Shown: positions 45,533 to 58,069 of the stretch, piece by piece
How the letters are laid out: each line of letters begins with the position of its first letter
How positions within the stretch are numbered: position 1 is the first letter of the stretch
Assembly: GCA_950295325.1 (NCBI GenBank)
Contig: OX485808.1
Location: forward strand, 7,380,501 to 7,444,500
DNA length: 64,000 bases
Direction: 5' to 3'
From: Polytrichum commune
Lineage: Eukaryota; Streptophyta; Polytrichopsida; Polytrichales; Polytrichaceae
Notes under the pieces: model-generated
What the model saw: only the letters and a program-made list of their open reading frames with translations
What the model was told of the DNA's origin: nothing
The model's database searches: none
Translations under genes and position numbers: made by a program

Positions 45533-48500
45533 TCAAGTGAACTCCCTGTTCTTTAACAAGAAAGGAGCTATCATTGTCCAAACTGCAAAACCATACGTAA
45601 AAGCACATTGTTAAATAACAACGTTAGCAAGTGCTCCTCATCAGAGAAGAGGAATCTTTTCAATGTTTGTACTGTGCAAGTCTGTATAGTACTTTGTGGG
45701 ACACCATACTTTATAGTCACATAAGAGAACATGATAAATGACAGATGGTCACTTACTATAAAGTCCAGCAGCAAGCCATTCATTGACAATTTTCACCCAT
45801 GTACTAGTCCATCCGACATCAATGCTCCACCTGCAAATGCAAGTCATGCCTGTTACAGATCTCCTTCAGAGCAAAAGGAGACAGGTTTCACCAATCGACA
45901 TCAGTGGGCTATCCACTATACGAAAGTTGAATTCTGAGACAATATCAGTTTTGCACTATCAAAATCAAAGTCATAATCCTTGGGACACAAAATGAGTATC
46001 AACCCTCACGGATCTGAGCTGACAAAATTGGTCACCGACTTCTTATATTTCCTAGGTGATGACACCAATTTCTGATTGTAATCAATTCTGTGTTTTCAGT
46101 TTTGTTGTGAGCATCATGACTTTTATGTTTGTTGAGAAATTATTCATGTGCAATATTTTGGATCATTAGAAATTGCAAATTATACACTGCCATGTTTGTT
46201 TGGAAGCCACAGCATTACCCAGAGAATCATTCTTATTGCTGTGCGCCTAATTCATTAGAAACATTCATGAATTTATGAAGAACTTTTAGCTGATGTAACA
46301 CTATCAAACACCCCTCTAAAACCTGTAAGGGTACACTTGAATGAGAGTGTCATCACAGGTCCTACATATTCCTCAATAATTAGAGAACATGAGTAAACAT
46401 AGTGCATATCCAACATTTGTTACTGATGCAAGATTTACCTGTGCATTGTTTGATGCAAATTCCAGCCCACGAAAAGCATAGCCAAGTACATCGCGCCCAC
46501 CGCAAAAACAAAATGGAAGAGTCCATAGCTGTAAGGCACCTTCTCCTCACCATCTACTTCCTCATGCTTCTTAAACTGCGCACAAGAAAAAATCCTGTAA
46601 GTCTGACACTTGTAGAACCTGTGGCGGACATACATGAGGTTAGAGGTGACATGCAGGTCACATTCTTGTGAACAGAACCATGGCCATTGTCAATAGTTGA
46701 CAAAAGCCTGAACATTATTAACTGACGTTCAATACATGAGGAAGAATACATCAAGTGTCATTAAACTAAGGAACTAGAAAAGGCAACCAAAAAAGATAGA
46801 GAATAAAGTGCCAATTTTAGTGAAATTTAAACCAAAAACTGGCAAAGCAAAGGATGCTCTTGCAATCAGCAGTTATTAGCTAATCCGCAATGTTCTCATG
46901 TTGAGGGGCTATGACAATAGTGTCTAGAACTACATGAACACACCATACTTCACAGTGTAGGTCAAAAGAATACCCTGAATGTGTCAGAGTCGATTCCTGT
47001 GGTAAATGTAGCAAACACAATTGCACAGAACGCGATCATAAAACTCTGTAGCATCACAAGCCGCTTGAACTTAGAATTACAATGTCAGACCAGCATTGTA
47101 AGCTTGTCAACTCCACAATTACCTTCTGAGAATTACAATGTACAACTCCAAATAACTTTTAATCTAAATTTGCTGCAAAGTGCATGAGTGTGTGCTGACA
47201 AAGCACAAGTGCATATGATAGAGCTTACTATGACCGTAAGCCAATCCCCCTTGCCAGTTTGCCGGCTCCGCGTATTACAAGTTGCTGTTAGGGGCTCACT
47301 GCATGTCAAAGAGATCTGATTAGTGCAGTATGCTTTGGTTGAAGATACAAGGAGACAGGTGCTGCTCAACGTCTCTTAAACCATTTAATATTGTAAGTAT
47401 AATTGCTATCAGTAAACATACTATCTGATAAATGCTCATACTCCCTGACAAAACACTTGTGGCGGAATCACAGCTATATTCCTCATGTAGAATTGTTCAA
47501 CTGCGAGCACCTCTAGGAAGAACAAAGGACATTAGCTGCTACACTTCACCTTCCTATAGTTAAAAGAGGTGCTTGCATAAAAGAAAAGTTTGTTACTTTA
47601 CGTCTTGGAACTTTGAGGCCCACAGCCAGGACAAGAATAAGGTCTTACCTCATTATAGCAGACCAGCACAGAAATACAAGGTACAGGGACATGAGACTGG
47701 ATGTCAGAAGACCCGCATTGACCTGCAGCACATGATTTTATTTTAAGTTGACATGAACTGAAATTCATGAAACATCTTGACCTTCCAGATACTTGCTGTC
47801 TACAATTGATCACAAATCCTCTTTTCCTTCAAATCAAGAAATTTGGCTAACCACATCACGGTTTGTCGCATTTTGAAACACATTGAAAACTACTCTGTGA
47901 TGCTGGGTTAGAATTCCCAAAATATTCACATATAGGTCAAGAGAATAAGCTCAAATTAAGTCTTCTGTACATGTACAAGGCTCCCAAACAGTAAATTCAA
48001 GCATAGTCTTACCTTGGTATGCAGAGAAATACCAGTCATCACCAGAACAAGAATCAAGGTCCAAGTGATGAAAAATATATTCAGCCCGCATGTGACACGG
48101 GGTGTAAACCACACATACATCAAGACCAACCCAATGAAGGTCAATATATATGAAGTCACAGTGACTAGTACCACTGTTATACGGCTGCAGCCAAAAGAAT
48201 TCAGAACCAAGGAACATATGTTAATCACTTGAACAATCGACCTTCACATAATAAAATGTTTCTTAATATATGACAACCATATAGACCAACATCAAAGAAG
48301 CAAATGAAATAAGAAAAACATTGTGAACTTAGACTAACCAGCTTAAAGACCATTGAATGAACACTGACTAGCAACTAAGATATTTAATAAGGTCATTGAT
48401 TCCAGAAACCTACAAAACAGAAATATAAGATTCCATTGGTCTCCTACTGTTTCCACGACAGACCATACAATATTTGATCATGAACCAATATAGAAGATTA

Positions 48501-51500
48501 TGGATACTATACCATCGCTTTTCGTTATCATCTGAAAGCCAACTCTCATTGATAATATATACAAAGTTGACAATACTCAACAACTGAATCAGCAAAAAAA
48601 TCCTGCGCATTCACAAGGAGACGAGTCTTTAACAACAGCTCATATTCAGATAAAAACACAAACATCCAGTTACAACAGAAATAGTTCAAAGTCTTCTGAA
48701 ATTGAACCAAATTGCACAGGAAACACACTAATATTAAAAGCATCACAATAAATACTGCACTGCAAGTTCACGGTTGCTGAGTACCAAGTTGATTCTTACA
48801 GTACATCCTTGTTCATCAATCTAAATGACTGCAGAGTCAAGACATCATTTACATTGAGACCTTTGAATTTGAGAGCCTTTATGAATCCGTTACAGTTTAT
48901 ATTACAAAGTCTCTCCTTTGTTTGAATCTAGTACCTCGAGCTGAGAATCAAGGGACAAAGAACAGGGTCGGAAAATAACTTACCCAGCACCAAATCTTGC
49001 AACCTCGCCTGCAGGGGAGACATTATCAGTAAGAACGATTAAAATGACTACAACAGTGCAGCTCCACAATGACAGCACATTTAATTACTCTCTTACTCTT
49101 AAGAGACAAGGAACAAAGTTGAATATAACCACAAACCATATCCCCAAGCCTTATCCCAAGGTAAAGAGAGGATACTCGTGAAGATCATCACTGGTACTCA
49201 CACTAGTATAGTGTTGAGTTTCTCAAACCTATTTAGCAGCAGTCAGTGAAACTGGCTACAAAGAAAAGAGCAATACGCAGATCTAGATGAGGAAAATTAA
49301 TGTGTGAATTGAGCAAGATCAACAGCAGGCAAATCTTATATTAATAAAACAGAAAAACAGTTCACCTTCAAATAGAGACAAAACCATAGGGAAATATTCC
49401 TGTGATAAGATGTATCCATCCAAAGGGTATTTCAAAGGCATTTGCAAGACTTCAAATGATGTCAACTCATTCACTAGAGAAAATAATAATCAACATGTCA
49501 AAATCAAAAATTAAAAATTTTACTATCACTAACATACTTCATCTGTTGCTCAGGGGAGAACTCACCATACAACTGGATAATAACCGAGGGAAGAAAGAAG
49601 GGGATGACTGTGAACAAAAACCATAAAACAGTTTTGACGGGCCACCACCCAGCATGCCATAAATCTCTTGGATCATCTATTCTTCGTGTCCCCACAGTTG
49701 TCAAGTACATCATAAAAAAAAATATCTGCACAATGAGTCAAGGATCTGTCTCCAAAAATTTAACAAGCGCCACAAAGACCACTGTCCAACCGAACTTCAG
49801 ATGCTATGAAGACAATTCCACAGGGCAATCTTCCATATGTGCACTGTTAAGAAGATTCTTGAGACAAAAAATATAGAAATAATCTTTGAATGTTGATTCA
49901 GGGCATCTTAAGGATACGAAACAGCCAAAACTGAGTCGGAGAACACCTTCTGAACCTAAGCAGTTCAAATCGTCATTGCATCTATTCAGATCTGCAGAAC
50001 AAGGACATTTGTCAGACCCAAACATTGAGATTAAAACAAATTCTCATAGCACAAAAGAGGAAATTACATGGAAAGAGAACAATCGATCATATTCCTTTTT
50101 CCGAAGAGTAGGATGACAAATATTAGACATGCAGTACACAAGGGCCGACTAAAGGACACCACATAAACCGGTCATCAACATTCTCAAGGTTCTAATACTG
50201 TCCAGAAACAGTGATCAATGCTTCCAAAAAAAGGGGGGGGGGGGAAGAAAAGAAAAAGTGGCCAATGCACATGAACTGTAGCAGATACCCTGAAAAAAAA
50301 TGATAATGGACAAGTTCAATGTCCCATTTACACAAAAGAGAGGATATTCAGTTCATATTCAGTTGCACATATTCAGTTGATTTCGCGTCAGCAAGAGCTA
50401 CAGCAAATTACCAACACAATTCCATAGGAGACAGTGGGAAGCACAAGCTTACAATGAAGATTGGTAAGAGCCTTTTGGTTGTAATCACGTGTTGTCCAGG
50501 CCAGTATGTTGGTAAGGAGGAAGAGGACTCCATAAATGTAGCGAGCAACCATGCGGTTTGGCCCCTTGCATGAAAGGCAGATGCATGATGCCATTTTCGT
50601 TCTCGTAAAAACTCTGTCGTCTAAATCTGCAAGTCTCAATGTGCACCTATATTCTTCGTTTGAGGATCCACACCTTTATAAGGTCCATATGCGTATGTTC
50701 TCTTTCTCGGCATAGTACTTGGCCTGGAAATGCAACCCAGTGATAAAACCCAATGTACAAATCTTCTTTAGCCTTGGTAACCTCCTGAGAGAGTTGCATA
50801 AGGGACCGAGCAATCCTTGTTACTACTGTGCAACGCCTAAAAAATTTCAAGCCCTTGAGATTTTTCTATGCTGTTCTCTCCAAGTCGATTCCAGCTCTCT
50901 TAATTGATTAAAAGCTTCCTTCCTTTTCCTCCTGCTCGCTTGAGATGTTCTTAGCTATCATCTGTAAGAAGTCCTAGTGCAACCTCAGTTCAAGAGATAT
51001 TCAGCAGCAAGTGCCAAATTCCAAGCAAAGACAAGCTCCACCAAAGTAGTCAATAAGGCCTAAGTCGACTACCTGCCACAAGAGAACGAAAACAATCGCA
51101 AGAATTAGAATCTGACAGATGGCTATGCAAATACGTTTCAAGCGAAAGTTAATCAAATCGATGGCCTTTGTACAGAACAGAGACCACGTGGTGTACCGGT
51201 CCTACTTGTAAGGTGACGAAAGCCTCAAGCTCAATCAAAAACTTTCGTAGATCAAAGTGACCAACAAGTCAGAACACAGAAGTACTACGTAATGGAAATA
51301 AGTGCACGTATAAAACTAGCACGAACAGTTGAGCTTCTGCTAATAATCTCCTTGTCCCATAGAGCGTACATTAGGGCGAATTCAACCAAGAGAGACGAAG
51401 ATGAAAAAAGCGGAGATGCAAGCCGAGGAGGGGCACCGAGCAAAATTCTAACACAACATACATTCTCGCCTGCCACAGCAGCACAATCTCGAGTTTGCTC

Positions 51501-53649
51501 AGTACAACCAAACGGGCGCCATATTATTGATGAAGGAAGAGAGTTGCGATCCAGAGCGTGTCTGGCAGGAGCGTAGGATCTCTACAAGAATCATCTAGTG
51601 ATAGCAAATTACAATTTCCTCCACACGATATAAATGCTCGCCAGCCACTGCGGCACAGATCTCGAGCTCGCGTAGTGCGAACAAAGGGCTGAAAACCGCA
51701 TTCAGTAGGAATGCCTAGAAGGGAGAGAACTAGAGGACCAGAGTCATGTGTGGCAAGGGCATAGAGTAAGATCATTTCTATCAGAATCCTGTAGCAACAG
51801 CAAACCTCCACACCGCTGGAATTGCAATTACCAAATAATCAGCTAGAAGAGTGAATAGTTGCGCTCTACAGTACGTTTAGAAGCAGAATAAAGTAAGTTA
51901 CTCTCTACGAGATCCTCTAGGAACAGCGAAAAACACTTTCCTGGACACGGTATATACTCTCGCGAGCCAGAGGCACAAATCTTGAGCTCACTCTTGCAAC
52001 CAAACCGCTGAACATTCCATTCGACGAAGGCATATCTTAGAAGGGAGCGAAGTTGCGCCCTAGCGTATATCTACCAGAACAACAGGGCAAGTGCAAGTCT
52101 ACCAGAATCCTCTAGCACTAGTACACTACATTTTCAGGACAAGCGCGACCGACGCCAGTACAAATCTCAAGCTCACTTATGCACAAGCAACCAAACCGCT
52201 GAGCAATACGATTACCCGAGGATCGCCTCCCAGCATAGATAGTTGTCCTCCGGAGTTTTTCCGGCAGGAGCTTCACAAGGCAATGTCATCGTCTCCACTC
52301 ACCAGAGTCCTCACCAACAGCAACTTGCATTTGCTAGATTAGTGCGAGCCAAAGCGGCACATATCTAGTGCAACCGAACCGCCGAAAATTGCAATCGACG
52401 AAGGCGTTACCTAGAAGGAAGAAAAGTTGCTCTCTAGGGTACGTCTAGCAGGACAATAGGGTAAGTGCGTGTCTACAAGAATCCTCTAGGAATAGTAAAC
52501 CACAGTTGCAGGATAAACCGCTAAATATCGCGAATACCGAAGGATTATCAGACAGCATGAATAGCTATCCTCCAAACCATTTCCGGCAGGAGCTTCACAG
52601 GGCAAGGGCATCGTCTCTACTCACCAAAGCCCTCACCAACAGCAACCTACATTTGCAAGATAAGAGCGAGCCAAAGCGGCACATATCTCGTGCAACTAAA
52701 CCGCTGAAAATTGCAATCGACGAGGGCGTCACCTAAGAGTTAGAGAACTTGCGCTCTACCGTACGTCTAGCAGGACGCTAAGGCAAGTGCATGCCTACAA
52801 GAATCCTCTAACCATAGTTGAACTATATTCGCAGGTCGAGTGCGAGCCACACCAGCACAAATCTCAAGCCCTCTTACGCACAACCAACCAAACCGCTAAA
52901 TAATGCAATTACCGAAGGATCACCTACTAGCACGGATAGTTGTCTTTCCGGAGCATTCCCAGCAGAAGCTTCACAGGGCAAGATCATCGTATGTACTAAC
53001 CAAAGTCCTCACCAACAGCAACCTATATTTGCAGGCACAAATCTCGAGCTCGCTCATGCAACTAAACCGCCGAAATTGCAATCGACGAAGGCGTTACCCC
53101 GAAGGAAGAAGACTTGCGCTCTAGAGTACGTCTATCAGGGCAATAAGGTAAGTGCATGCCTACCAGAATCTTCTAACCATAGTTAGACTACATTCGTAGA
53201 CGAGTGGATGAATATTGCGATTACCAAATGATCACCTAATAACACAAATAGTTGTCCTCCAAAAAATTCCCGGCATGAGCTGCACAAGCCAAGTTCATCA
53301 TCTCTCCTCACCAACAGCAACCTGCATTTGCAGGCCCGCACCGAGCCACAGCAGCACAAATCCCAAGCCCACTCACGCACGCACCCTTGCCAAAATTGCG
53401 ATTACCTTAGGAACAAACAAACAAACAAACTCACTCACCTAGAGCGCTTCGCAGCAAGTACGTCCACCAGGAGCCGAGTTAGGGGAAGCTACACATACTC
53501 CTCCTCCTCCTCCTCGTCTCTACCACAATCCTCTACTGCCACCTGCCCGTTGCGGTGCAATGTGATCGTTAAGGAAAAGCGCCAGGGAAGTGGCTGTGAT
53601 CGTTATTACGAAGTTGAGATAACCGATCGTTGTTGTTGTTGTTCGCCAT
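45533..53649 (-). CDS. Serinc/TMS1 family multi-pass membrane protein
   Basis: Thirteen exons by eye on the minus strand: 53649-53610, 50626-50453, 49991-49918, 49725-49566, 49008-48984, 48602-48513, 48184-48013, 47722-47649, 47298-47229, 47045-46974, 46575-46439, 45830-45757, 45582-45533. All junctions are GT/AG and the phases agree, giving 403 residues, close to plant relatives of about 410. The family lies in endomembranes and has been linked to serine incorporation into phosphatidylserine and sphingolipids, though that activity is disputed. Family hallmarks seen: RMVARYIYG with first helix, CLGSEGVLRLSFG, the TVGTRRIDDPRDLWHAGWW and VIPFFLPS segments, SWLSDD, DWLTVISF, TTGIDSDTFRF, VPYSYGLFHFVFAVGAMY and WSIDVGWTSTWVKIVNEW near the C-terminus. 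I count roughly ten hydrophobic helices. The 40-bp first exon (MANNNNNDRLSQL) is less certain; without it translation could start at 50594, giving 379 residues. Confidence 0.92.
51540..53420. repeat. Degenerate 320-375 bp tandem array inside Serinc intron 1
   Basis: Landmarks recur in order along the intron: an AAGTGC...CTACCAGAATCCTCTA block at 52089, 52463, 52785 and 53150 (spacings 374, 322, 365), a GCAGGAGCTTCACA-like block, CTCACCAACAGCAACCT, and AACCGCTGAAAATTGCAATC followed by a GACGAAGGCGTTACC block. Weaker relatives of the CTACAAGAATC block lie near 51566, 51769 and 51905. The many overlapping short open frames here come from repetition. With the proposed first exon at 53610-53649 the whole array is intronic; without it, the array is promoter or 5' UTR sequence. 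Confidence 0.78.
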
Positions 53650-53960
53650 AGCTACAGGAGCACTTGAGCACTTGTCGTTGATGTTGTTGGCTTGGCAGAG
53701 AGCGAGCAAGGGGAGGGAGGGAATTTGCGACGAAGCGAGCGAGAGGGTGGGGCGTGTAAAGAAGAAGTTGTAACAACTGGCTGTGCCGTTGAGCACATTG
53801 CGGCAAATTTACTTGGGGAAAGCAGCCTTCGATTGTGGTTTTGGGCTTTGGCTCATAGCGGCAGACGGCGGAGGTCGAGGGAGAGCAGGAAAATTGGTTC
53901 CGGGGGAGGCGCGAGGACTAGTACCGGCCTATTTGTGGTAAGGGGAGTAGGTGACGTGGC
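53650..53960 (-). promoter_or_regulatory. GC-rich 5' region of the Serinc gene
   Basis: This stretch is clearly richer in G+C and CpG than the AT-rich surroundings and sits directly upstream of the proposed first coding exon. On the minus strand it has pyrimidine-rich runs typical of a plant 5' UTR or core promoter. I could not pick a TATA box or transcription start with confidence. An open frame on the plus strand (53692-54102) is arginine-rich with no recognisable domain and is treated as a shadow. Confidence 0.45.
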
Positions 53961-53964
53961 CCTC

Positions 53965-55960
53965 AAATGCACACTAGCCTTAAAAAATGTGAGTTCTCTT
54001 TTGGTTCGTTTGCATAACATTATTCAGATCCATAACAGTGTTTTATATGGGACTGACAGTATTCCACAGAATATTTCCAGATATTTCTCACATTTATACT
54101 AAATTTATCATGTTTTTTAATTTCTACCGATTAAATGTACACAACAAACCTCGTGTTACACTAGCAAATTTATGATGAAACCTCTCCAAAAACCGGATTG
54201 AAAGTCGGACTTCTTGTAATTTTGTTATGATTATTTAATTGGATACATAAGTCTTCCCAAATTTTGTGTTCGTTATTGAATGCAAAGTAGTTATTGATAT
54301 ACGAAGATGTAGTTCAATCTCTTTTAAACATGCGTCTTTATGATCTTTGCTCTTTGATCCTCGTTGAACCACATACCAATCAAATGTAGGGGTTCAACTA
54401 CAAAAACAAGCCACATAAGACCCATCTACCTTAGGACGAAAAAGTTAAAGTTAACTTGAACTCTTCAAGGAGGGAGGGAGCTCGGCTTTTGAGATGTGAA
54501 TCGGAAGCCATGTACTACGGTTTGATATATAAGTACTACCAAGTATTCCGAGGATTTGAATCTATGGAGGTTGTTGCTTCGAAAGGAATAAAGTCAATCG
54601 TTTGTCGGTTCCGAGATTGGAGCCGCTTTTGTGTATGAGGGGGGTTGTGACCATTGACCGTACTCACAATTGAGTATGATAAGCATGCAAAGCCTCTCGA
54701 AAATGTGTACATGACAAGTGTGTATGACGATTTTAACAAGGATCACATTTCACGAGATTCGTTTTTGAATGTGATTATGTAGGTGAATCGTATAAAACAT
54801 ATCACGCATTCAAGGATGGACCTTTTGGCCATTTAAGTGATCCACATGCATTTCGTGCATGGGAATCATGGCTCAAACACACCTATGTGAGACCTTGAAA
54901 TGCATTATATATGAGGGCTCCACAACCATCCTAAATCTAGGTGCTTTGTACTAAAACAAGGAAGTCAACTTCATTTTGTCATTTCTTTAGAACTTAACTT
55001 TCCATGTCTCCCATCCATCCACCTAAGCCAGACTTAATATACAAATACCAATATCTAGCAAGATAATTTCCCAATCGTATCATTTGCTCACAACTATATA
55101 GGATTATTGCGGAATAATATGATCACTTTAAACATGCTTGTGATGAAAAATATTATCATAATTGAAATCGTGTGCATTGGTGCTAAAAACTAAGAGCAGT
55201 GTACCTCTAATGACAATTAAACTTCATCATGTTTTCATCCAACTCCTAATTCGCCCCTAAATCTAAAGCAATATTCAACGTCCACTTTTTCAATGCAAGA
55301 AACTCATCCACTTTTCAAACATAATTGAATGTGCTCGTGTTGGTGGGAAGGCAATATGTTATTGTAGACGTGCCTAATTCAGTTGTTTTTTTTGTAATTG
55401 GATACCTACATTTGAGTGGTATGTGGTTAGGTGTAATTCTAAGAATGGAAATCAAATAGACACGAGTTTAAGAGAAATTCAATTATGTGCTCAAAGTATG
55501 ATAACTAATTTTCTTTTGGGGACCAAGGGGCGGGGGGAGGGAACCAATATGAATCTTCAATGAACAAGAGAATATTATCTTTTAATAAGCATTAAAAAAC
55601 CCACAAGAACTTCAAAAATTACGAAAAAAAAGTGGCTACGGCCTCGATTTGGATTTGCTTACCATATTGTGCTAATCGCATGTTTCATATCCTAAGAGAA
55701 GTGGGCTAGTCGGAAAAAAATAGCCGTTTAAGACCCATCTACCTTCGGTTACAATACAATGGTGTAATAACGGGTCTATTTTCTTAGCAAGCTCGAGGTG
55801 GACGGACTTTGGAGATGGGATCAAGGCATAAAATGGGGTTGAAGGGCTTCTTTCTCACGATATTGCCAACCTCCCGACTTAATTAAGCAAGTAGAAAAGT
55901 CTCTTGTAACTGACACACCTCCCTTACGTGCCTGCGCAAAAGCACTGTGTTGGCAACATC
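53965..55960. other. Intergenic with old dispersed repeats
   Basis: No gene. Inverted versions of motifs found elsewhere in the window occur at 54405-54435 and 55727-55755 (GACCCATCTACCTT) and near 54380 (ACATACCAATCAAATGTAGG), so this stretch contains fragments of the same dispersed family, mostly in the opposite orientation. Confidence 0.5.
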
Positions 55961-55967
55961 ATCACTT

Positions 55968-56903
55968 GTAAGTTACTATGGAATACAATCTGGTGCATGC
56001 AACCAAAGGACCATGTGACCAAAGACCACTTCGCACACGAGACTGAAGGCCCGTGATCATTGCATTCTAAGATCTCTCATTGGTCGAAAAGGCCAAGACC
56101 GTTCAAGTTCATTTCACACTAGGAAGGTGAAGGCTGGCGGGTCCAAAGAAATTATCATGGATGAAACGTCTGCATGGAATTTCTACATGGGAAATTGTGA
56201 ATTGTGTTTCATGGGTTGCAAGAATTTGTGTCATGCCCACCTCCGAGAGGTAGGCCTAATGCAAATGACGGCAAACCACGTTAAAGTCAAGGGCCTTAGA
56301 CAGTTGGTATGGCCTTTGGAGGAGAGTCAAGGACCCTCACAGTTACATGGTCACGGCCCTTGGCTCGTATGTGGAGTGGCCCTAAAGACCACATGGTTGT
56401 GGTCAACGCCCACAATGATGGGACCAACAACCATGATGCCATGCATGGTATACATTTGTTCTTTTTTAAAAAAATTGAAAATTCAGTTGTTGATGGTCAA
56501 AGATCCAAAAATAATAATTAATGCTATGGGTTTTGTTTGTAACATAAACAAAGACCATATTGCCATGGCCAAAGACCGCAATGTTGTGGACTAAGACCAA
56601 AAGGCCATGGCCAACAATCACGAAACCATGACCAAAGACAATAATGCCGTGACCAAAAGTGAAGTGGTCAATCACGAAATTCTTTAGCCCTCGTTTATGT
56701 TGCGCTTGTTTGCACGTTCCTAACAATTTGATGGTCCTTGGTCATCTTCACGAGAAGATGAGATTAAATAGGTGAGAATACCAAATACTAAAGAACCCAA
56801 GACCACGATGTTGTGACCAAAACCATTGTGGTTTTTGGCCACAACCCCGTGGTCTTTGGTCACGAGGTCCTTGGCATGCACCAAATTGTATTCTATAACT
56901 TAC
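55968..56903. mobile_element. Inverted-repeat element with ACCAAAGACCAC filler
   Basis: The left end (GTAAGTTACTATGGAATACA, then TGGTGCATGCAACC and GTGACCAAAGACCAC) pairs with the inverted right end, which holds the same blocks in reverse over about 60 bp. The interior is a degenerate repeat of ACCAAAGACCAT/TGGTCTTTGG-type words in both orientations. Open frames across it (for example 56127-56594) are repeat translations with no domain. Looks like a 936-bp foldback or MITE. Confidence 0.7.
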
Positions 56904-57317
56904 CCGGGAGGCAGTGTAGGTGAGGTAGCTGGTTAGGGACACGGATTAAGAAGGAATTATATGTGCATGATTGAGCAAGCACGAGGTTGGGATTCGGGAA
57001 AATCTCTAGAGCCTATTTTGAAACCCGATTTAATCTAACTTACATAGACCTTACTCAAGTACGTTTGCACCTACATTGACTTAGTTGAATCAGTCTTCAA
57101 TCAAGGTCTATTGAGACCTATGAAGTTGCATCCGTATGTGTAATCGCCTTCTACTCGACCTTGTTGAAAAACTAAGTGTCAATTGAATATTACACCATAG
57201 AGGGCACTCCTACGTTGTCGCGTGTCATTCTTACATTGGAAGAGACCCACTTGAATCTAACCTGGAAACTCCATTCTAGCAAGGTTACCAAGAATGTGTA
57301 TACGTAGAAGGTCAATA

Positions 57318-58060
57318 CAGTCAACCCTCTCTAAATGTTAACTTTCTTCTACTCCCCACATATTGCACACTATAAATGTTAAACGTGTTAACTGTTAACA
57401 AAATGGTACTCCCTTCTTTGTAAATTTGACTCTATAAATGTTAACGAATGAAATACAACCATAATATAATTAGTTTGGCTACTAATAGTTCTAGTGATGG
57501 AAGTTCAAGAATGGAGGCACAAGAGTATGTGCAATACGAATTAGACTTTGATTTGAACAATCCATATGAGGTCACCGAAGAGGATGTATGGGATGTTTTA
57601 GGCTTTATTGGTGGGACTTCTAATGTCTCAGATGATGATTGTGAGGGAGAGGAGTGTGAGGTGGAACCCACTCCATCTTATAGTGACTTGCAATCTAGTT
57701 TTGGTACCATTAGAAGGTACATGGAATCACGTTCATGTGATGTGTCCAAGTATGTGGGTTTGTTGGTGCAGATTGAGAAATATTTGCAAGTTATGCATGC
57801 AGATGAATCTCACCAAATAACCATTGATTCATACTTCACCTGTGATTTGTAAACTTGATATTGAATAAATTTTTGATTGGGTTTGCAATTTTATGAATGG
57901 TATTCTCTCACAAGGACTCTTCACAATTGCTTATATTTATAAATGTTAAGATTTGTATATTGCTCAAAAAAGTAATTTTATAATTGTTAAATGTTAACAC
58001 CTCTATAAATGTTAACTTTGATCCACTCCCGAGGGTTAACATTTATAAAGGGTAGACTGT
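57318..58060 (+). mobile_element. pogo/Tigger-like element, internally deleted, TA-flanked
   Basis: A 743-bp element. The left end CAGTCAACCCTCTCTAAATG and the inverted right end CAGTCTACCCTTTATAAATG match over about 25 bp, and TA directly flanks both ends, as expected for the Tc1/mariner/pogo group. TATAAATGTTAAC recurs inside both terminal regions. The interior carries one open frame resembling only the C-terminus of a Tigger-type transposase, so this is a non-autonomous derivative. Confidence 0.85.
57448..57852 (+). CDS. C-terminal remnant of a Tigger/pogo-type transposase
   Basis: Open frame of 134 residues. It has an acidic stretch (VSDDDCEGEECEVEP), then a predicted helical segment (LQSSFGTIRRYMESRS..VGLLVQIEKYLQ) and ends in QITIDSYFTCDL, very like the Q-T-x-I-DxFF end of Tigger and CENP-B/jerky-type proteins. 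No DNA-binding domain and no DDE motifs are present, so it cannot transpose by itself. The true start is unknown; the first residues lie in element sequence, and an in-frame ATG at residue 22 is another option. Whether it is translated is not known. It lies wholly inside the TA-flanked element. Confidence 0.6.
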   Translation: MKYNHNIISLATNSSSDGSSRMEAQEYVQYELDFDLNNPYEVTEEDVWDVLGFIGGTSNVSDDDCEGEECEVEPTPSYSDLQSSFGTIRRYMESRSCDVSKYVGLLVQIEKYLQVMHADESHQITIDSYFTCDL

Positions 58061-58069
58061 AATCTTAAG

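Noticed and set aside
52091..53442. Series of overlapping plus-strand frames of 70-120 residues
   Set aside because: They recur because the DNA is tandemly repeated; frames shift between units, and the region is intronic or upstream of the Serinc gene.
53692..54102. 136-residue plus-strand frame rich in Gly, Arg and Ser
   Set aside because: Opposite the GC-rich 5' region of the Serinc gene; composition follows GC content, no domain.
56127..56594. 155-residue plus-strand frame
   Set aside because: Partly a translation of the ACCAAAGACCAC filler of a foldback element; no domain.
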